From contig NZ_CP021378.1 of NCBI RefSeq assembly GCF_002215495.1, positions 1,043,646-1,107,645 on the forward strand: a DNA stretch of 64,000 bases, read 5' to 3'. The position numbers and the translations under genes are program-made. The notes under the pieces are model-generated. The model made no database searches, was not told the origin of the DNA, and saw nothing but the letters and a program-made list of their open reading frames with translations. This document shows, one piece after another, positions 16,410 through 25,160 of this stretch (its first letter is position 1; each line of letters starts with the position of its first letter). The DNA is from Porphyrobacter sp. CACIAM 03H1. Its GTDB lineage: Bacteria > Pseudomonadota > Alphaproteobacteria > Sphingomonadales > Sphingomonadaceae.

Positions 16410-17675
16410 ATGGGCAAGGGCCCGGCCATGGCCACCTCGCTTGCCCCCGTCACGCCTGCCCGCAAGGCGCTCGGAGAGACCGAGCTCATGTGGATGATGG
16501 CGCTGCTGATGGCGCTGAACGCCTTCGGGATCGACGCGATCCTGCCCGCGCTCGACGCGCTGGCGGCCGATCTTTCGGTGAGCGGCAACGACCGGCAGTT
16601 CGTGGTCGGGATCTACCTGCTTGCGGGCGGCATCGGGTCGCTGGTGCCCGGCGCACTCGCCGACCGGTTCGGGCGGCGGCCGATCCTGCTCGGCTCGGTG
16701 GCAGTCTATGTCGCCCTCTCGCTGCTGTGCGCCCTCGCACCGAGCTATGACGCGCTGATCGCCCTGCGCGCGGTGCAGGGCTTCTTCGCCGCCGGGATCG
16801 TCGCCCTGCCGCCCGCGATCATCCGCGACCGGGTGGGCGGCGACCGGATGGCGCGCATGATGAGCCTCATCTTCGTGATCTTCCTGATGGTGCCCGCCGT
16901 TGCGCCGAGCATCGGCGAGGCGATCCTGCAGGTCGGCAACTGGCGCGCGATCTTCGGCGCGGGCGCGGTGCTGGGCGTGGTGATGGGCCTGTGGGTCTTC
17001 GTCCGCCTGCCCGAAAGCCTGTCCGAGGCGAACCGCCAGCCGATCCGCCCCCGCACCATCGCCGCCAACATGGGCCGCGCGCTGGCGCTGCCGAGCACGG
17101 CTGGCTACGTGATCGGCTCGGCGCTGGTGTTCGGCGCGCTGTTCGGCTTCATCAATTCCTCGCAGCAGCTCATCACCGAGACCTTCGGCGCAGGGGACAT
17201 CTTCCCGATGGTCTTCGCGATCTGCGCCGGCTCGATGGCGCTCGCCAGCTGGTCGAACTCGCGCATCGTCGAGCGCTTCGGCGCGCGCCGCGTGAGCCAC
17301 AGCGCGCTGTTCGCCTTCATCGCGGTGAGCGCCGCGCAGGTGATGTTCGCCTTCCAGCCGGACGAGAGCCTGTGGGTCTTCGTGCCGCTGATGGCGATCA
17401 ACATGGCGCTGCTCGGCTTCATCGGCAGCAATTTCGGCGCGGTCGCGATGAACCCCTTCTTCGCCATCGCCGGCGCGGCAAGCTCGGCCCATGGCTTCGT
17501 CCGCATGACCACGGCCGCGCTGCTGGGCGGCGCGATCGGCTATGCCTATGACGGAACCGCGCGCCCGCTGGCGCTGGCGCTGCTGGCGAGCGGGCTCACC
17601 TGCCTCGTGCTGGTGCTGTGGAGCGAGAAGGGCCGGCTGTTCGGGCCGAGCGACGCGGAGTTGGGTGCGCACTGA
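16410..17675 (+). CDS. Major facilitator transporter, Bcr/CflA drug-efflux type
   Basis: A 12-helix inner-membrane proton antiporter of about 421 residues. Motif A appears as GALADRFGRRPILL after the second helix, and the helix-5 segment MVPAVAPSIGEAI is the DHA1/Bcr-CflA signature. Such pumps export bicyclomycin, chloramphenicol or similar compounds; substrate is not predictable. Several starts are in frame (16371 GTG, 16410 ATG, 16428 ATG) and none has a strong ribosome-binding site, so the first residues are uncertain. It is divergent from dinB and followed by repeat family C. Confidence 0.85.
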   Translation: MGKGPAMATSLAPVTPARKALGETELMWMMALLMALNAFGIDAILPALDALAADLSVSGNDRQFVVGIYLLAGGIGSLVPGALADRFGRRPILLGSVAVYVALSLLCALAPSYDALIALRAVQGFFAAGIVALPPAIIRDRVGGDRMARMMSLIFVIFLMVPAVAPSIGEAILQVGNWRAIFGAGAVLGVVMGLWVFVRLPESLSEANRQPIRPRTIAANMGRALALPSTAGYVIGSALVFGALFGFINSSQQLITETFGAGDIFPMVFAICAGSMALASWSNSRIVERFGARRVSHSALFAFIAVSAAQVMFAFQPDESLWVFVPLMAINMALLGFIGSNFGAVAMNPFFAIAGAASSAHGFVRMTTAALLGGAIGYAYDGTARPLALALLASGLTCLVLVLWSEKGRLFGPSDAELGAH

Positions 17676-17679
17676 GCAG

Positions 17680-17768
17680 GCCCACCCCCGACCCCTCCCG
17701 CCGGCGGGAGGGGAGTTACTTGCGCTACACAGTCCCCCTCCCGCCTGCGGGAGGGGCTAGGGGTGGGC
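17680..17768. repeat. Repeat family C (CCCCTCCCGC hairpins), locus 1
   Basis: Two 22-bp palindromic hairpins of the form CCCCTCCCG-N4-CGGGAGGGG (17692-17713 and 17735-17756) are framed by inverted GCCCACCCC and GGGGTGGGC. It lies between the convergent MFS and carboxylase genes and could also serve as a bidirectional transcription stop. Confidence 0.85.
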
Positions 17769-17771
17769 TCG

Positions 17772-19325
17772 TCAGGCCTCACTCTCCAGCCGCCGCCACG
17801 CCAGCCCTGCGAACTCGCAAAGCAGGGGCCGGGTGTCGCGCGGGTCGATGATGTCCTCGACATTGAAGCGTTCGGCCGAGCGGAAGGGCGAGGTCACCTT
17901 GGCCAGCCTTGCGCGGATCTCCTCGAGCAGCGCCTCCGGATCGTCGGAGGCTTCGAGCTCCGCCTTGTAGGCGACCTCCAGCCCGCCCGCGATGGGGAGC
18001 GAGCCCCAGTCGCCCGAGGGCCAGCAATAGCGGTACTGGTAGCGGTCGGCATTGCTCATCGCGCTGCCCGCGATGCCATAGGCGCGTCTGAGGACCACGC
18101 TGGCGAGCGGCACCGTCGCCCGGTAGATCGCGTTCATGGCGTTGACGCCATAGCGGATCGTCCCGGCAACTTCCGCCTCGCGCCCGATCATGAAGCCGGG
18201 GTTGTCGACGAGGTGGACGATGGGCAGGCGGAACTGGTCGGCGAGCCTGACGAACCGCTCGACCTTCTCGCTGGTCTTGGCCTCCCACGACCCGCCGAGG
18301 TAGCTGGGATCGCTGGCGATGACGAAGACCGGCCAGCCATCGAGCCGCGCCAAGGCGGTGATCGCGGCGCGGCCCCAGTGGCGTCCGATCTCGAAAACGG
18401 TGCCAGCGTCGAACACCATCTCGAGGCAGCGGCGCATCGAATAGACCTGCTTTTCCTCGCGCGGGACGAGGGAGAGCAGCGCCTCCTCGCGGCGGTCGGC
18501 GGGGTCGCCGGTTTCGACGCGGCGGGCGGATTGCCCGACATATTCGGGCATGAAGCTCAGGAAATGCCGCGCGCGGGCGAAGGCCTCGGCCTCGGAGGCG
18601 ACCTCGTCATCCACCACGCCGTTGCGGGTGTGGATCGCGCTGCCGCCGAGGGCCTCCTTGGCCTCCTCGTGATTGGCCGCGCCGCCCTTCCAGGCCTCGC
18701 CAAGGCCATCGACCACGGCGGGCCCGGCGGCGAAGATCTGCGAGAGGCCCTTGACCATGATCGAATAGTGGCTGGCGACGGTGCGCGCCGCGCCCAGCCC
18801 CGCCGTCGGCCCGAGCGCCAGCGCCACCACCGGCACGGTGTCGAGGTTGGTGACCACATCGCCCCAGCCCGGCACGGCGGGGATATAGGTCGCGCCGATC
18901 TGTTCGAGCGTTTTTACGGAACCCCCGCCGCCCGTGCCGTCGATCATGCGGATGATCGGCAGCTTCAACTGGTGCGCCATCATCTCGGCCTGCACCATCT
19001 TGCGCGCGATCCCCGCATCCGCCGCGCCGCCGCGGATGGTGAAGTCGTCGGCGGTGGCGACCACCGGACGGCCATTGATCAGCGCCTTGCCGAACAGGAA
19101 GGGGGCGGGGGTGACGCTGGCGAGGTCGCCGTTCGCGTCATACTTCGCGCTGCCGGCGATCTTGCCAATCTCGCGGAAGGAGCCCTCGTCGCACAAGGCC
19201 GCAAGCCGCGCGCGGGCGTCCATCTTCCCGCGAGAGTGCTGCCGTGCCACCTTGTCCGCGCCGCCCATCTGCTCGGCCAGCGCCTCGCGCGCGCGCAGTT
19301 CCTCGAGTTCCTTGGCCCAGGTCAT
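17772..19325 (-). CDS. Acyl-CoA carboxylase, carboxyltransferase (beta) subunit
   Basis: The 517-residue subunit moves the carboxyl group from carboxybiotin to an acyl-CoA. Crotonase-fold blocks are visible: KMDARARLAALCDEGSF, an alanine/glycine oxyanion loop (DGTGGGG), GPTAGLGAARTVASHYSIM, VDDEVASE, and in the second half VFVIASDPSYLGGSWEAKTSEK and VDNPGFMIG. The family includes propionyl-, methylcrotonyl- and geranyl-CoA carboxylases; the acyl specificity cannot be assigned from these motifs. The biotin-bearing partner lies 217 bp upstream on the same strand, separated by two repeat elements. The start is the ATG at 19325 (MTWAKELEELR). Confidence 0.88.
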   Translation of the reverse strand: MTWAKELEELRAREALAEQMGGADKVARQHSRGKMDARARLAALCDEGSFREIGKIAGSAKYDANGDLASVTPAPFLFGKALINGRPVVATADDFTIRGGAADAGIARKMVQAEMMAHQLKLPIIRMIDGTGGGGSVKTLEQIGATYIPAVPGWGDVVTNLDTVPVVALALGPTAGLGAARTVASHYSIMVKGLSQIFAAGPAVVDGLGEAWKGGAANHEEAKEALGGSAIHTRNGVVDDEVASEAEAFARARHFLSFMPEYVGQSARRVETGDPADRREEALLSLVPREEKQVYSMRRCLEMVFDAGTVFEIGRHWGRAAITALARLDGWPVFVIASDPSYLGGSWEAKTSEKVERFVRLADQFRLPIVHLVDNPGFMIGREAEVAGTIRYGVNAMNAIYRATVPLASVVLRRAYGIAGSAMSNADRYQYRYCWPSGDWGSLPIAGGLEVAYKAELEASDDPEALLEEIRARLAKVTSPFRSAERFNVEDIIDPRDTRPLLCEFAGLAWRRLESEA

Positions 19326-19342
19326 TCCCTCTCCCCAACCCT

Positions 19343-19444
19343 CGTCATTGCGAGGAACCGCAGGCGACGCGGCAATCCATGGACCGGCCTTCCGCCGGTT
19401 CCGCCGTCAGGTGATGGATTGCTTCGCTGGCGCTCGCAATGACG
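19343..19444. repeat. Repeat family A (102 bp), copy 2, reverse orientation
   Basis: Same ends (CGTCATTGCGAG and CTCGCAATGACG) and length as the copy at 9353, but the inner blocks run in the opposite direction (GAACCGCAGGCGACGCGG first). It lies between the two carboxylase subunit genes, directly followed by a family B repeat. Confidence 0.85.
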
Positions 19445-19467
19445 AAAAGGAGGATGTGCCGGAAGTG

Positions 19468-19535
19468 CCGTTCGGTTCGAGCGAAGTCGAGAACCCCTTG
19501 TGCCAGTGTGTCTCGACTTCGCTCGACACGAACGG
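19468..19535. repeat. Repeat family B (68 bp), copy 1
   Basis: Begins CCGTTCGGTTCGAGCGAAGT and ends ACTTCGCTCGACACGAACGG, so the ends are near-perfect inverted repeats around a short variable middle (CCCCTTGTGCCAGTGTG). It sits between the carboxylase subunit genes. Confidence 0.85.
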
Positions 19536-19542
19536 ATGGAGG

Positions 19543-21477
19543 TTATTCTGACTGCGGCACCACCCGGCACAACACCGCCTCGACCTGCACCTGCCCGCCC
19601 GCGCTGACGCCAAGCCCCTCGACCACCCCTTCGAAAGGCGCGGTGAGGGCGTGTTCCATCTTCATCGCCTCGAGCACCATGAGCCGCTGCCCGGCGGTGA
19701 CAGCCTGCCCTTCGCTGACATCGACCGCGATGACCTTGCCCGGCATCGGCGCGATGATCGCGCCATCCGCGGCGGAGGCTTGGCCGGTGCCGTATGGGCG
19801 GTCTGCACTCACGGCAAAAATACGGCCATCGTTGACGCCGCTGAGTATCGTCGTGCCAGCCGTCTCAACCCAAGCATTCAGCTCGCCGAAGCGGTTCGGG
19901 ACGGACACTTCATGCGACATGCCATCGACACTTATGCGAACTGCATTTTTCGGCGAGCGGTTGAGCCGGAAACCAAAGAGCGCCTTGAGCGGGGACCGGC
20001 CGGCTTCCTCGCGTCCGCCGAGGGTATCGACGCATTGCCATACCGGTTGACCAATAGCCGCGACGGCAACTGCCATCGCCCCGGCCTTGACCACTTCGGC
20101 TGGGGGCTGGTCGTTGGGGATCAGGGCGTCGCCCTCCGAAGCAATCAAGCCCGTATCGAGGTCCGCCACCCTGAACCGTTCCGACTTCAGGCAGGCAAGA
20201 AGGAAGGCCGCGTTGGTCTTGATCGGCCAGACTGCCGTAACCGAAGTCGCGCTTGCCAGCGTTGCGATTGCGGCATCCCGATCATCACCGCGAGCAACCA
20301 GCTTGGCAATCATCGGGTCGTAGTATGGTGAGACCTCTGCGCCTTCGTAAACGCCGGTTTCCACACGGATCAGGTGCTCGGGAAGCATCAGGTGCTCCAG
20401 CCGCCCCGTGCTCGGCAAAAACCCCTTGGCCGGGTCTTCCGCATAGAGCCGCGCCTCGACCGCGTGGCCGTTGATCGACAGTTCCTCCTGCCGCTTGGGC
20501 AGCTGCTCGCCGCTTGCGACGCGCAGTTGCCATTCGACCAGATCGACCCCGGTGATTTCCTCGGTGACGGGGTGCTCCACCTGAAGCCGCGTGTTCATCT
20601 CCATGAAGAAGATGCGGTCGGCGCGCAGGCCCTCGCTGGCATCGGCGATGAATTCGATCGTGCCTGCGCCCTCGTAATCGACGGCCTTGGCCGCGCGCAC
20701 GGCGGCGGCGCAGATCGCCTCGCGGGTCGCCTCGTCCATGCCGGGGGCGGGGGCTTCCTCGATCACCTTCTGGTGGCGGCGCTGCAATGAGCAGTCGCGC
20801 TCGAACAGGTGGACGACGTTGCCGTGGCTGTCCCCGAACACCTGCACCTCGATATGGCGGGGCGAGGTGATCCACTTCTCGAGCAGCACCTCGTCATTGC
20901 CGAAGCTGGCCTTGGCCTCGCGGCGGCAGGATTCCAGCGCGGCGGCGAAGTCGGCGGGGGCGTCGACCTTGCGCATCCCCTTGCCGCCGCCGCCCGCGAC
21001 GGCTTTGATGAGGACGGGGTAGCCGATCGCTTCGGCCTCCGCCGTCAGCCGCTCGACCGACTGGTCGGAGCCGTCGTAGCCCGGCGTCACCGGCACGCCC
21101 GCCGCGCGCATCAGCTGCTTGGCCGCGTCCTTCAGGCCCATGGCGCGGATGCTCGCAGGCTTGGGGCCGACCCAGATGAGGCCAGCGTCGATCACCGCCT
21201 GCGCGAAGTCGGCGTTCTCGGAGAGGAAGCCGTAACCCGGGTGGATCGCGTTCGCCCCCGTCTGCTTCGCCGCCGCGATGATCTTCGCGCCCACGAGGTA
21301 GCTCTCGGCCGCGGGCGAGGGGCCGATATGCACCGCCGCGTCGGCGGAGCGCACGTGCAGCGCCTTGGCATCGGCATCGGAATAGACCGCGACCGTCGCG
21401 ATCCCCATGGCGCGGGCGGTGCGCATGATCCGGCAGGCGATCTCGCCGCGATTGGCGATCAGGAGCTTGGTGATCAT
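19543..21477 (-). CDS. Acyl-CoA carboxylase, biotin carboxylase plus biotin carrier (alpha) subunit
   Basis: The 644-residue subunit carboxylates its own biotin with bicarbonate and ATP. It has the biotin carboxylase N-domain (LIANRGEIACRI), the ATP-grasp glycine loop GGGGKGM (about 162-168), EKWI and HIEVQVFGD, EMNTRLQVEHPVTE with catalytic residues, a linker domain, and a C-terminal biotinyl domain with EAMKM (Lys about 606). It fits the PCC/MCC alpha architecture. Codons from roughly residue 360 to 560 (about 20400-19790) look less GC-rich than both ends, as if recombined from another strain. The ATG at 21477 overlaps the... gene at 21474 in ATGA fashion: the exported NTF2-like gene ends there, so the two are coupled. 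Confidence 0.92.
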   Translation of the reverse strand: MITKLLIANRGEIACRIMRTARAMGIATVAVYSDADAKALHVRSADAAVHIGPSPAAESYLVGAKIIAAAKQTGANAIHPGYGFLSENADFAQAVIDAGLIWVGPKPASIRAMGLKDAAKQLMRAAGVPVTPGYDGSDQSVERLTAEAEAIGYPVLIKAVAGGGGKGMRKVDAPADFAAALESCRREAKASFGNDEVLLEKWITSPRHIEVQVFGDSHGNVVHLFERDCSLQRRHQKVIEEAPAPGMDEATREAICAAAVRAAKAVDYEGAGTIEFIADASEGLRADRIFFMEMNTRLQVEHPVTEEITGVDLVEWQLRVASGEQLPKRQEELSINGHAVEARLYAEDPAKGFLPSTGRLEHLMLPEHLIRVETGVYEGAEVSPYYDPMIAKLVARGDDRDAAIATLASATSVTAVWPIKTNAAFLLACLKSERFRVADLDTGLIASEGDALIPNDQPPAEVVKAGAMAVAVAAIGQPVWQCVDTLGGREEAGRSPLKALFGFRLNRSPKNAVRISVDGMSHEVSVPNRFGELNAWVETAGTTILSGVNDGRIFAVSADRPYGTGQASAADGAIIAPMPGKVIAVDVSEGQAVTAGQRLMVLEAMKMEHALTAPFEGVVEGLGVSAGGQVQVEAVLCRVVPQSE

Positions 21478-21962
21478 TGCGCCGGCACCTCCGGAGCGCC
21501 GAGGGCGGCGCAGCGTTCGGGCACTTCCATCGAGAAGCTGGTGTTGGCGACCTTCCAGCCCCCTTCACCCTTCACGAGGCTCATCGAGTTGATCCCGCAA
21601 TGGCTGGTCTTCCCATCGGAGATGAAGCGATAGGGGCCCCACACCTGCGCCATGTCGCCGTCGACCCGCACGGTGTCGTAGCGCATCACCTCGTCCACCA
21701 TCGCCGTGCCCCTGGCCCAGCGGGCGAGGTGATCGGCGACGGGGATGACCATGATGCGCGGGGTGGCCGGGTTCATGCGGTCGTGGACATAGATCATCCC
21801 GCGCGGGTCCATCTCGCGGGCGAGCGCAGTGCGATCCTCGCTGCGCAAGGCGGTGAAGAAGGCATCGACCGCGGCGGTGACGGCAGCCTCGGGCGGCAGA
21901 GGCGTTTCGGCGGCGAGCGGCGCGGCGGCGAGGAACGCGGCGGCGGGGAGAAAGGCTTTCAT
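21474..21962 (-). CDS. Exported NTF2/SnoaL-like protein (DUF4440-like)
   Basis: A 162-residue protein with a signal peptide (MKAFLPAAAFLAAAPLAA, cleavage near LAA-ET) and a cone-shaped NTF2-like domain: helix AAVTAAVDAFFTALRSEDRTALAREM, strands GMIYVHDR and MAQVWGPYRFISDGKTSHCG, ending WKVANTSFSM. The conserved WGPY and HCG segments suit the DUF4440 group, whose members bind small ligands or are of unknown function. The stop TGA overlaps the ATG of the downstream carboxylase subunit (ATGA), so it is translated with it. Why a periplasmic protein is coupled to a carboxylase is unclear. Confidence 0.7.
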   Translation of the reverse strand: MKAFLPAAAFLAAAPLAAETPLPPEAAVTAAVDAFFTALRSEDRTALAREMDPRGMIYVHDRMNPATPRIMVIPVADHLARWARGTAMVDEVMRYDTVRVDGDMAQVWGPYRFISDGKTSHCGINSMSLVKGEGGWKVANTSFSMEVPERCAALGAPEVPAQ

Positions 21963-21985
21963 GGCAGCGGGATTAGCCCCGCCCC

Positions 21986-22051
21986 CCGTTCGTGTCGAGC
22001 GTAGTCGAGACACCTCGTGCAAGGCCTCTCGACTGCGCTCGAGACGAACGG
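21986..22051. repeat. Repeat family B (66 bp), copy 2
   Basis: CCGTTCGTGTCGAGCGTAGT at the left end and the inverted GCTCGAGACGAACGG at the right end, with a diverged middle. It separates crtB from the NTF2-like gene and contains no coding sequence. Confidence 0.85.
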
Positions 22052-22058
22052 ATTCAAG

Positions 22059-23009
22059 CTAGCGCGGCCGGTAATCCGCAATGCCCCAGTCGATCCCGCC
22101 CTTGGGCATCTTCTCGCGGTTGATCACCGCCGAGAGATAGGCGCGCACGCCGTAAAGCGCCTTTTCGCCGCGCGGCACATAGGTGCGGCTGTTCCACGCC
22201 TCGGTCCCGCGCGCACGGACCTTGCGGCCGATCGCGCCGTAGATGCGCGCCGCCGAGAGCACCGCCCAGCGGCTGCGGAAGGGGAGCTTCGCCGCGCCCA
22301 CCCGTGCCGCCGCCTCGTGCTTTTCGACCAGCGCCACCAGCCGTGCGGCCATTTCGGCCAGTTCCTTGCGGTGGTGCGGCTTGGTGTGCTGGCCGGGCTC
22401 GATATCCTGCTCCACCAGCCATTCGATCGGCAGATAGCAGCGCCCCGCCGCGTCGTCCTCGACGATGTCGCGGGCGATGTTGGAGAGCTGAAAGGCAAGG
22501 CCGAGATCGTTCGCCCGGTCGAGCGTCTCCTGATCGTCGGGCGAGACGCCCATCACCACCGCCATCATCACGCCCACCGCGCCCGCGACATGGTAGCAAT
22601 AGCGCAGCATGTCGGCCTCGGTGCGCGGGCGCCAGTCCTCGGCGTCGAGCTGGAAGCCGGCGATCACGTCCTCGGCCATTTGCGGGGTGAGGCCGACCTC
22701 GGCGGCGACCACGCCCAATGCGTCGAAGGCCGGATCGCCCGTGGGTTCGCCCGCGAAGGCCAGCGCGGTCAGACGGCGGATATGGGCGAGGCGTTCGGCG
22801 AGGTCGGACTGGTCGCCCAGTTCTCCGCCCAGTTCCTGGTTGTCGGCGATGTCGTCGGCCCGGCGGCACCAGGCGTAGAGCAGCCACGCCCGCTCGCGCG
22901 TCTCGCGGTCGAACAGGCGCGCGGCCGCGGAGAAGCTCTGCGAGCCGTGCTTGATCGTCAGCCGCGCGTGTTCGACCAGCGCGGCGCGGGTGGCGGCATC
23001 GACCCCCAT
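22059..23009 (-). CDS. crtB: Phytoene synthase
   Basis: The enzyme joins two geranylgeranyl diphosphates to phytoene, the first committed carotenoid step. The 316-residue protein has both aspartate-rich prenyl-diphosphate sites: RRADDIAD (Asp 52-53, 56) and NIARDIVEDDAAGRCYLP (Asp 181, 185), and the YCYHVAGAVG helix. It is the last gene of the crtY-crtI-LOG-crtB operon, starting 10 bp after the LOG-family stop. No crtE is visible in the window, so geranylgeranyl diphosphate must come from elsewhere. Confidence 0.95.
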   Translation of the reverse strand: MGVDAATRAALVEHARLTIKHGSQSFSAAARLFDRETRERAWLLYAWCRRADDIADNQELGGELGDQSDLAERLAHIRRLTALAFAGEPTGDPAFDALGVVAAEVGLTPQMAEDVIAGFQLDAEDWRPRTEADMLRYCYHVAGAVGVMMAVVMGVSPDDQETLDRANDLGLAFQLSNIARDIVEDDAAGRCYLPIEWLVEQDIEPGQHTKPHHRKELAEMAARLVALVEKHEAAARVGAAKLPFRSRWAVLSAARIYGAIGRKVRARGTEAWNSRTYVPRGEKALYGVRAYLSAVINREKMPKGGIDWGIADYRPR

Positions 23010-23019
23010 GACGCGTACC

Positions 23020-23601
23020 CTACAGCTCCTCGGCCTTCATGCGGAAGATCGGGGTGTGCGGCTGGTAGGCTTCCATCTTGGCGAGCAATTCGTGGATCGA
23101 GGTCGCCGCGATCAGGATGTTCTGGTGCGCGGGCCGCACGAAGCCGACCGCCGCCATCTTGGCGTTGAAGGCGAGGAGATCGTCGTAGAAGCCGAAAGCG
23201 TTGAGCAGGCCCACGGGCTTGGAGTGGTAGCCCAGCTGCGACCAGCTCATCGCCTCCCACAGCTCGTCCATCGTGCCCACCCCGCCGGGGATGGTGACGA
23301 AGCCGTCGGAGAGGTCGGTAAAGCGCTGCTTCCTCTCGTGCATCCCGCCGACCGTGATCAGCTCGTCGCAGTCGTGGTTGGCGACTTCGGCCTTCACCAG
23401 ATGCTCGGGAATGATCCCGATCACCTCGCCGCCGTTGTCCTTGGCCCCCTTGGCGACGGCGCCCATCAGGCCCAGCCTGCCCCCGCCATAGACGACCCCG
23501 ATCCCGCGCCGCGCGAGTTCGGTGCCGACGTCAAGGGCGAGCTGGATGTAGCGCGGATCCTCGGGCGAGGCCGATCCGCAGTAGACGGCAAGACGTTTCA
23601 C
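23020..23601 (-). CDS. LOG family protein (TIGR00730), cytokinin-type nucleotide phosphoribohydrolase fold
   Basis: A 193-residue Rossmann protein. LOG enzymes release the base from N6-modified AMP or plain AMP. The diagnostic PGGVGTMDELWE motif (residues about 105-116) and the nucleotide loop YGGGRLGLMGAVA are intact. The GTG start at 23601 overlaps the crtI stop (GTGA), so translation is coupled inside the carotenoid operon. An ATG-led alternative in this frame lies far upstream inside crtI in a different reading sense and is not plausible. Its place between crtI and crtB is odd; there is no known step for it in carotenoid synthesis. Function in this setting is unknown. Confidence 0.88.
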   Translation of the reverse strand: MKRLAVYCGSASPEDPRYIQLALDVGTELARRGIGVVYGGGRLGLMGAVAKGAKDNGGEVIGIIPEHLVKAEVANHDCDELITVGGMHERKQRFTDLSDGFVTIPGGVGTMDELWEAMSWSQLGYHSKPVGLLNAFGFYDDLLAFNAKMAAVGFVRPAHQNILIAATSIHELLAKMEAYQPHTPIFRMKAEEL

Positions 23602-25160
23602 GCAGGCACCCTCGCCAGATCCTCCAGCATCAGCCCCGCCGTCGCCTTGGCGCTGCCGACCACGCCCGGGATGCCCGCACCCGGGTGCGTGCCCGCGCCG
23701 ACGAGGTAGTAGTTCTCGATCACGTCGTCGCGGTTGTGGCCGCGCAGCCAGGCGCTCTGCCACAGCACGGGTTCGAGGCTGAAGGCGCTGCCCATGTGGG
23801 CGTTGAGATCGGCCTTGAAGTCCTTGGGCGCGTAGCTGAACTTGGTGACGATCCGCGAGTGGATGTCGGGGATCAGGCGCCGCTCCAGCTCGTCGAGGAT
23901 CATCTTCTCGAGCCGCGGGCCGACCTCGTCCCAGTCGAGCGGCATCTTGCCCATGTGGCTGACCGGCACCAGCGCGTAGAAGGTGCTTTTGCCCTCGGGC
24001 GCCATCGAGGGATCGGTGACGGTCGGGTGGTGAAGGTAGATCGCGAAATCCTCGGGCACCACGCCGTTCTTGTAGATGTCGTCGAGCAGGCCCTTGTAGC
24101 GCTTGGCGAACAAAATCATGTGGTGCGGGATGCCGGGCCATGTGCCCTCGATCCCGAAATGCACCACGAAGAGGCTGGGCGAGAAGCTCTTGCGGCCCAG
24201 CGACTTGGCCATCTGCTTGCCTCGTGCGCTCTGCGACATCAGGTCCTTGTAGGAATGCATGATGTCGGCATTGCTGGCGACCGCGTCGAACCGCTGGCGG
24301 AAGCCGCTCTTCGTTTCCACTTCCGTGGCGCGGGTTCCCAGCGTGTGGACCTGCACCACCGGATCGCCGACGCGCATCGTGCCGCCGAGCCGCTCGAAAT
24401 GGCGCACCATCCCCGCGATCAGCCGGTTGGTGCCGCCGCGCGCCCACCACACGCCGCCATCCTTCTCCAGCTTGTGGATGAGGGCGTAGATCGAGGAGGT
24501 GTTCATCGGGTTGCCGCCGACCAGCAGCGTGTGGAAGCTCAGGGCCTCGCGCAGCTTCTCGTTCTCGACATAGCTCGACACCATCGAATAGACCGAACGC
24601 CACGCCTGTTCGCGGATCAGCGCGGGGGCGGCCTTGAGCATCGACTTGAAGTCGAGGAAGGGCTTGGTGCCGAGCTTCAGGTAGCCCTCGCGATAGACCC
24701 GCTCGGAATATTCGAGGAAGCGCGCATAGCCCGCCACGTCGGCGGGGTTCAGCTTGGCGATCTCGGCGTTGAGGCTCGCCTCGTCGTTCGAATAGTCGAA
24801 GTTCGTGCCGTCGGGCCAGTTGAGGCGGTAGAAGGGCATGACCTTCATCAGCTCGACATCTTCGGAAATGTCGTGGCCGGTGAGCTGCCAGAGCTCCTCG
24901 AGGCACGGCGGGTCGGTGATGACGGTCGGGCCCGCGTCGAAGGTGAAGCCGTCCTTCTCCCAAAAATAGGCGCGCCCGCCGGGCTTGTCGCGGCTTTCGA
25001 TCACCGTGGTGGCGATGCCCGCCGATTGCAGGCGGATCGCCAGCGCCATGCCGCCGAAACCGGCGCCGATCACGCAGGCGGTGCGGCCTTCGTAGCGTGC
25101 CGCGAGCGCGGGGTTCACGCCCTTCGCGCCCGCAAGGTTGAGCTTCGCATCGGCGTTCAT
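23598..25160 (-). CDS. crtI: Phytoene desaturase (CrtI type)
   Basis: The FAD enzyme introduces four double bases-to-bonds steps converting phytoene to lycopene, on the membrane surface. The 520-residue protein has a short N-terminal extension of about 26 residues, then the dinucleotide motif VIGAGFGGMALA (31-42), the CrtI blocks GGRAYFWEKDGFTFDAGPT, NPMNTSSIYALI, GGTNRLIAGM, and the C-terminal signature ENYYLVGAGTHPGAGIPGVVGSAKATAG. The start ATG at 25160 overlaps the crtY stop by four bases and the end overlaps the LOG gene by four. The gene order crtY-crtI-crtB is normal for erythrobacters. Confidence 0.96.
   Translation of the reverse strand: MNADAKLNLAGAKGVNPALAARYEGRTACVIGAGFGGMALAIRLQSAGIATTVIESRDKPGGRAYFWEKDGFTFDAGPTVITDPPCLEELWQLTGHDISEDVELMKVMPFYRLNWPDGTNFDYSNDEASLNAEIAKLNPADVAGYARFLEYSERVYREGYLKLGTKPFLDFKSMLKAAPALIREQAWRSVYSMVSSYVENEKLREALSFHTLLVGGNPMNTSSIYALIHKLEKDGGVWWARGGTNRLIAGMVRHFERLGGTMRVGDPVVQVHTLGTRATEVETKSGFRQRFDAVASNADIMHSYKDLMSQSARGKQMAKSLGRKSFSPSLFVVHFGIEGTWPGIPHHMILFAKRYKGLLDDIYKNGVVPEDFAIYLHHPTVTDPSMAPEGKSTFYALVPVSHMGKMPLDWDEVGPRLEKMILDELERRLIPDIHSRIVTKFSYAPKDFKADLNAHMGSAFSLEPVLWQSAWLRGHNRDDVIENYYLVGAGTHPGAGIPGVVGSAKATAGLMLEDLARVPA

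Noticed and set aside
17680..17768. CRISPR-like array
   Set aside because: Repeats are palindromic hairpins without spacers of uniform length, i.e. REP-type.
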